DNA of 64,000 nt from Volvox africanus (Eukaryota; Chlorophyta; Chlorophyceae; Chlamydomonadales; Volvocaceae): contig BSDZ01000014.1 in the NCBI GenBank assembly GCA_030268105.1, forward strand, positions 3,477,501-3,541,500. Direction: 5' to 3'. The position numbers and the translations under genes are program-made. The notes below the pieces were generated by a model that saw only the letters and a program-made list of their open reading frames with translations, was not told the DNA's origin and made no database searches. Positions 60,401-64,000 of this stretch are shown here, one piece after another. Position 1 is the stretch's first letter; every line of letters starts with the position of its first letter.

Positions 60401-63400
60401 CATTTTGGGAGGCCAGGGGGATGCACCCCGCACAGGTGGTGATGCAAGGTGTGTTTTGTGAAGGGAAGCCAACTTTCCTTTTTCGGACGGCAACATGACC
60501 TGGACGTTATCTACGTATTGTGTAATGTTGTAATTGTGGATACACACATGTGCATCCGCAGGCGCTGCTGAGGCGGGTGTTCCGGCAGCTCAACGTCGCC
60601 ATGCTGAACAGCCTGCTCAGCCACGCAGAGGCGTGCGTCCTCACAAACGGGCTGTACCTGGAAACGGGGCTGCGGATGGTCAAGATATGGCTCAAGGCAC
60701 GCGCCGGACGCAGCTGCGGCGGCCGTGATGCTTGGGAGGAGCTGCAGCACATACGGCAGGTACGACAGGATGGTGGTGACGGCGGCAACGGTGACGGTGG
60801 TGATGCCTGCGAATTTCTTACCATACCGGTTTGTACAACAGTGTGACGTTCCAATACGTTCCCTACCCCCATGCCTTCGTTCTAGCGGCGGATGTTTCAC
60901 TTGCACTTACACGTGCACGTGAAACATCCTCCGCCACCGGTAGTACGACACAGCGGGGTCACAGTTAGGCCTCTCATCCACCAGGACAAAACCCTCAGCA
61001 AAACCATCCTGCCGCCTGGGGGGAGGCATGGAGCTCTAACCCCCCGGGCGCACGCAGCCCCCAATGGGACGCACGTGATAACCCATCACCCCCCGATTGC
61101 CCCCACATCTCCCTCGTCAACAGGCGGTGACCTTCTTCCTGTTCCCGAGACGCAACACCGAGGGAATCATAAGACCCCTGCTAACCGTCCAGCAGCTGCT
61201 CAGGTTCGCTACGTCGTACAAGGACGATCTGTATGAGGAGGAGCAGGTACGGGAGTCTGTGCGGGCAGTCGCTGAATAGTTTCAACCATACATATCGTCG
61301 TACAAATACAAGCATATGGTTTATGCGGATCTGGTTTATTTGTATTCTACCTATGGTTATTTGAAGCGCCGTACTTTGCCGTACCGCTTATATGCATGCA
61401 TCCCCAAACTTCTGTCCGTTACGTTAGGTATGTTGGTTACGTCCGTTGCTTATCTGAGGAAACTGTCCATTAAGATTCTCCTGCGGCAGTTTTGTACCAC
61501 TTGAGATCTCACAAACGCGCACACACAAACACACAGACAGACAGACGGAAGCGCATGCTTCCCTTTCTCCCAGTGAGAATTGGGTGGGAGTTGGCGAGTC
61601 CACATGCAGCACAAGGCCCGTGTACGACCTTCAGCACTATAAGATTTGTGGTGCCCAGGGTGCTCTCTGTTAAGATATAAACCTTTTAAGGTCGTACATG
61701 ATGCCGTTTGCCTCCTTGCAGATCCTCCCTGATGTCCTGAAAGACTTGGCGGCTGAGGTGGATGGGGAGCCGTACGAAGAACAGCACCTGCACCCGCACC
61801 CGGCCGGCGCCGCTCACTCCGTCCCGTCTGTCGCCGCTGACACACAAGGCGGCAGTTCGACGAAGGGTAAGAACGGAAAGAAGGCGGCAAAAGACGAGAA
61901 GGCGGCAAAAGACGAGAGGAAGAACGCTGAAGGAGTTGTTCAGGACGACTCGGTCTTGTTGCCTGTTCTGGATGTGTCAACTTTGTCCGCCGGGGAGCTG
62001 AGGGAGCTGATCAATGCGGAGAAGTTCACCGCCAAGGTACGGCAACATATGTACTGCAGCATATGTGTGTATCTGTCTTGCTGTGCCCTTGACCACATCT
62101 AGCAAACAGATCGACAGGCAAATTCTCACGCACGCAATTAGTGAGTGACACAAAGAGTGGGTTGGCACAAAATGTAGGGCAGGTAGATGGTTGGCAAGGT
62201 TTATGCCCTATATGAAGGACTACATAGCCAGGTTGGAAACACCGGAAGCTTGGCTCCACCATTCTTGCCTTCTTGCCGGGTCTCATACTACGTGAATTAC
62301 CCCGCCCAGGGAGTCCAGAGGGAGAGAGTCTTTCGCGCCGGATACCCCTCTAGGATACCCCTCTAAGTTCTTATTGCGGTTGTGTACGCAGGACTTGTAC
62401 GGCAGCATGTCCGTACCGGCGGCTCTGCGGGACGGTCACGGCGGCGGACCTGGGGCGTTCGCCTTCCTGCAAGTTGATCTGCGTGCCCGTGTGCTTACGA
62501 CGGCGGCGAGCCCCCCCACTCGTAAGGCCCATAAGGATGATCCGGTCGCCATCGCCCCTCGCCCTTCATCCGCGGCCCACGCAACGCATCTCACAATCCC
62601 AAGTACGGCAGATCCTGTCACAAGCTGGCCTCCCAGAGAGCGCACAGAGCAGCTCGGAGCCCACCATCGCTTCCAAGCGGCTTTGAAGGGTTCGGGATTG
62701 GCAATGGTGCCAGCTGCCATCGCAGCTGTAGCCTCCCATCGAAGCAGCTACCTCCTCACTTCAGGTGCTGCTCCTGCCGCTGCTCCTGCCGCTGCTCCTG
62801 CCGCTGCTCCTGCCGCCCAGCCGCCACTCCCAACGCCGGTGAGCTCACCCCCGCCGCGCTTTGCCCGACCCGTGACGGCCGGGGCTCAAGTGTATGTACG
62901 GGCACCCGCACGACCGGCTGCCCCGGTTGAGCCGCAAGGTTGTGCGGTGGGGACCACATCCCGGGCAACGGTGGCCGCCTCTGCTGCCGCCTCTGCTGCC
63001 GCCGCGGAGGCAGCAAGGCCCTCGCCGCAACCAGTTGTAGCCCTCAGCCCGGTCCGCAAATCGGCAGCTTCAGCCGTGCCGGTGCCGCAGTCCCGCTCCT
63101 CTGAAGTGAGCCTCTTTTACGGCCAGTCCCTAGTCTCAGGGCCACCTGTGCCGCCAGCACCTGTGGCCCTGAGCTTGGCTAGCTTGGCTAGCGATATCAT
63201 GCCGCCCCCGGCTTCCACCGCCATCAAGGGGGTGCGGATGGCGCTCGGGGGCGGTGAGTGGCAGGTGAGGGGGGAGCAGCAGGAACATTCGCTCGGGAGC
63301 CGTTCGCGTCAGCGGCGCACTGACAGTGGCAGTGACGGCAGCAGCAGCGCGGGGAGCGAGGACGAGCCCCATTTCATGCTGGGCTCTTCAAAATACACAA

Positions 63401-63453
63401 CGGAACAGCTGTTGCGGGTATTCGGATCGCCATTGGAGATGCAGGACTTTTAG
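45449..63453 (+). CDS. Giant motor-less protein: coiled coil, Lys/Glu-rich tandem repeats and C-terminal dilute (DIL) domain
   Basis: Thirteen exons join in phase to 11,400 nt, 3,799 residues: 45449..45550, 45820..45867, 46273..46486, 47398..47499, 48634..57190, 57704..57788, 58124..58325, 58725..58997, 59577..59695, 60562..60759, 61124..61246, 61722..62036, 62392..63453. Residues ~20-60 look like a coiled coil. Residues ~467-2331 are Lys/Glu/Gln-rich repeats; ~2331-2985 are Ser/Pro-rich and disordered. From ~2990 a DIL domain follows: GRPVAALVLFRYCLHM, CLAYWLSVSISLAGML, FIRTVFKALYDNVQQQISP, RQLNVAMLNSLLSHAEAC, AWEELQHIRQAVTFFLF, LTVQQLLRFATSYKDDLY. These follow the myosin V/XI globular tail in order. 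No myosin motor or IQ neck precedes it. The long frame reaches TAG at 57192, but TTCAG|GTAGGG is a donor and splicing to 57704 restores a DIL motif across the junction. The first four exons are less certain; an alternative start is ATG 48603. A C-tail of ~350 residues is Ala/Pro/Ser-rich. DIL domains bind organelle or vesicle adaptors, so a tether or scaffold role is inference. Confidence 0.85.
49571..55165 (+). repeat. Higher-order tandem repeat inside the giant DIL-protein exon
   Basis: Eleven copies of a core module occur. Landmark MSKKASKWEEDD begins at 49818, 50517, 50934, 51351, 51768, 52467, 52884, 53583, 54000, 54699 and 55116. Spacings are 699, 417, 417, 417, 699, 417, 699, 417, 699 and 417 bases. 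The 417-base unit (139 codons) is basic; the 699-base unit carries 282 extra bases (94 codons) starting GEEDQQEVLELKEEEQ. From 51768 the two alternate as a 1,116-base unit. All spacings are multiples of three, and copies are nearly identical at base level, implying recent unequal exchange or conversion. Leu/Ser/Phe-rich frames on the opposite strand are shadows. Confidence 0.95.
57444..57496. repeat. AT-rich (TATATTA)n tract in an intron
   Basis: An imperfect array of TATATTA/TATTATA units lies in the intron 57191-57703 of the giant DIL gene. Confidence 0.85.
59261..59419. mobile_element. Small foldback element with terminal inverted repeats, possible MITE
   Basis: The ends 59261-59277 and 59403-59419 are inverted repeats, 15 of 17 bases matching, beginning GCTATCTCA. 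Inside are two further hairpins: 59316-59359 (about 18-bp stem, one mismatch, loop of about eight bases) and 59379-59403 (perfect 10-bp stem GGCAGTATAT, 5-base loop). It lies in the intron 58998-59576 of the giant DIL gene. Small size, terminal inverted repeats and lack of coding suggest a MITE-like element; a structured intronic RNA is the alternative. No target-site duplication was confirmed. Confidence 0.45.
59816..60372. repeat. G-rich purine minisatellite in an intron
   Basis: About 550 bases of GGGAGGGACA and GGGAGGAAGGA-type units on the plus strand lie in the intron 59696-60561 of the giant DIL gene. The sense strand has dense runs of three or more G at short spacing, the pattern of G-quadruplex-forming sequence. 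The Pro/Ser-rich and Gly/Arg-rich open frames across it are artefacts. Confidence 0.97.
60887..60936. repeat. Imperfect inverted repeat in an intron
   Basis: Left arm 60887-60906 and right arm 60913-60936 share GGCGGA..TGTTTCAC..GCAC and its complement and could form a hairpin of roughly 20 pairs with a small bulge. It lies in the intron 60760-61123 of the giant DIL gene. Confidence 0.6.
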
Positions 63454-64000
63454 CCCGTTGTGAGTTGCGAGCTCTCCAAGCCTTATGTAGAATATCGCAA
63501 TGTGTCAACACGTGGGTTTACGTGGGTTTGTGGGAGTGCAGCATCCCGGGGATGCCAGGAGAGGAGCTGGAGTAGGTAGTAGGTGGTAGGAGAGATAGGT
63601 GCCACAGATGGTTAGTTACTGTTACAGCTCACTGCTGGCACTGATTGCTGACTGACAGACGTATTGAGAGATGGCGTCCCTTTCGACCATTAGGTGGTTT
63701 TACAACCGCTTTGATGACGCGTGCCTGGGGATAAGTTCGAAAGGCCCAGATTCTGAAAGGCTGCACTCTCGGCCGTGTTAGTAGGGTTTTTCCTCGTAAG
63801 CAGCCAGCCTGCCTGTTGGGGTTGTTTTCTTAGCTTCTGGAATGAACGTCTGAACGAGTTTGGGCTCTAGTGCTGAGGTTCTTTAGTTCGTAACACAGCA
63901 TGGTGTTGGAGGAGCAACAATAAACTTCTTTTACTATTTCCGAATACGGAGCATATCTCTGCATGCACTCGCGGATCAGGGGAGCAGAGCAGGAGTGACC
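63454..64000 (+). other. 3' UTR and downstream flank of the giant DIL gene
   Basis: No further gene seen. No TGTAA was noticed after the stop codon; an AATAAA-like sequence occurs near 63920. The window ends about 550 bases past the stop, so the transcript end may lie outside it. Confidence 0.4.

Noticed and set aside
59734..60547. Pro/Ser/Leu-rich proteins on the minus strand and a Gly/Arg/Glu-rich protein on the plus strand
   Set aside because: They are translations of the intronic purine minisatellite.
57704..63453. A myosin XI gene
   Set aside because: Only the globular tail is present; upstream exons encode repeats and a coiled coil, with no motor or IQ neck, and the neighbouring gene is divergent.

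Overview
The window is nuclear DNA of a eukaryote, most likely a volvocine or related chlamydomonadalean green alga. The evidence is many small exons with GT-AG introns, GC-rich and Ala/Gln/Ser-rich coding sequence beside lower-GC introns and intergenic DNA, TGTAA motifs downstream of two stop codons (the poly(A) signal known from Chlamydomonas and Volvox), long exonic and intronic repeats, and a gene set (plastid-type CbbY-like hydrolase, Orai channel, C-terminal-motor kinesin-14, myosin-XI-type tail) that fits a flagellate alga. Exon models were built by hand from splice sites, reading phase and remembered family patterns; no alignment or transcript was available.

Layout: (1) 372-3527, minus: an eight-exon CbbY-like HAD hydrolase. 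(2) 3986-9215, plus, divergent from it over 458 bp: a 17-exon, 834-residue kinesin-14. (3) 9216-13558: no firm gene; 10.7-12.5 kb looks coding on both strands. (4) 13559-17959, plus: an Orai/CRAC-type calcium channel with one unresolved exon and a compound microsatellite in an intron. (5) 17960-22212: nothing convincing. (6) 22213-39382, minus: one 20-exon gene for an unrecognised, mostly disordered protein of about 2,872 residues with coiled-coil segments and one IQ motif; two of its introns carry complementary hexanucleotide arrays. (7) 41107-42949, minus: a macro-domain (MacroD-type) ADP-ribosyl hydrolase. (8) 45449-63453, plus: the standout, a 13-exon gene for about 3,799 residues. It has a short coiled coil, a Lys/Glu-rich region of eleven core modules, a Ser/Pro-rich stretch, and a C-terminal dilute (DIL) domain like the globular tail of myosin V/XI, but no motor. 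The apparent stop of its 8.5-kb open frame lies inside an intron, so a naive annotation would split it into a repeat protein and an orphan DIL domain.

The genes do not form a pathway. Two pairs are divergent (HAD/kinesin; macro-domain/DIL protein) and may share promoter regions. Kinesin-14 and the DIL protein both suggest cytoskeletal or cargo functions; Orai and the IQ-motif protein both suggest calcium signalling. These links are inference only.
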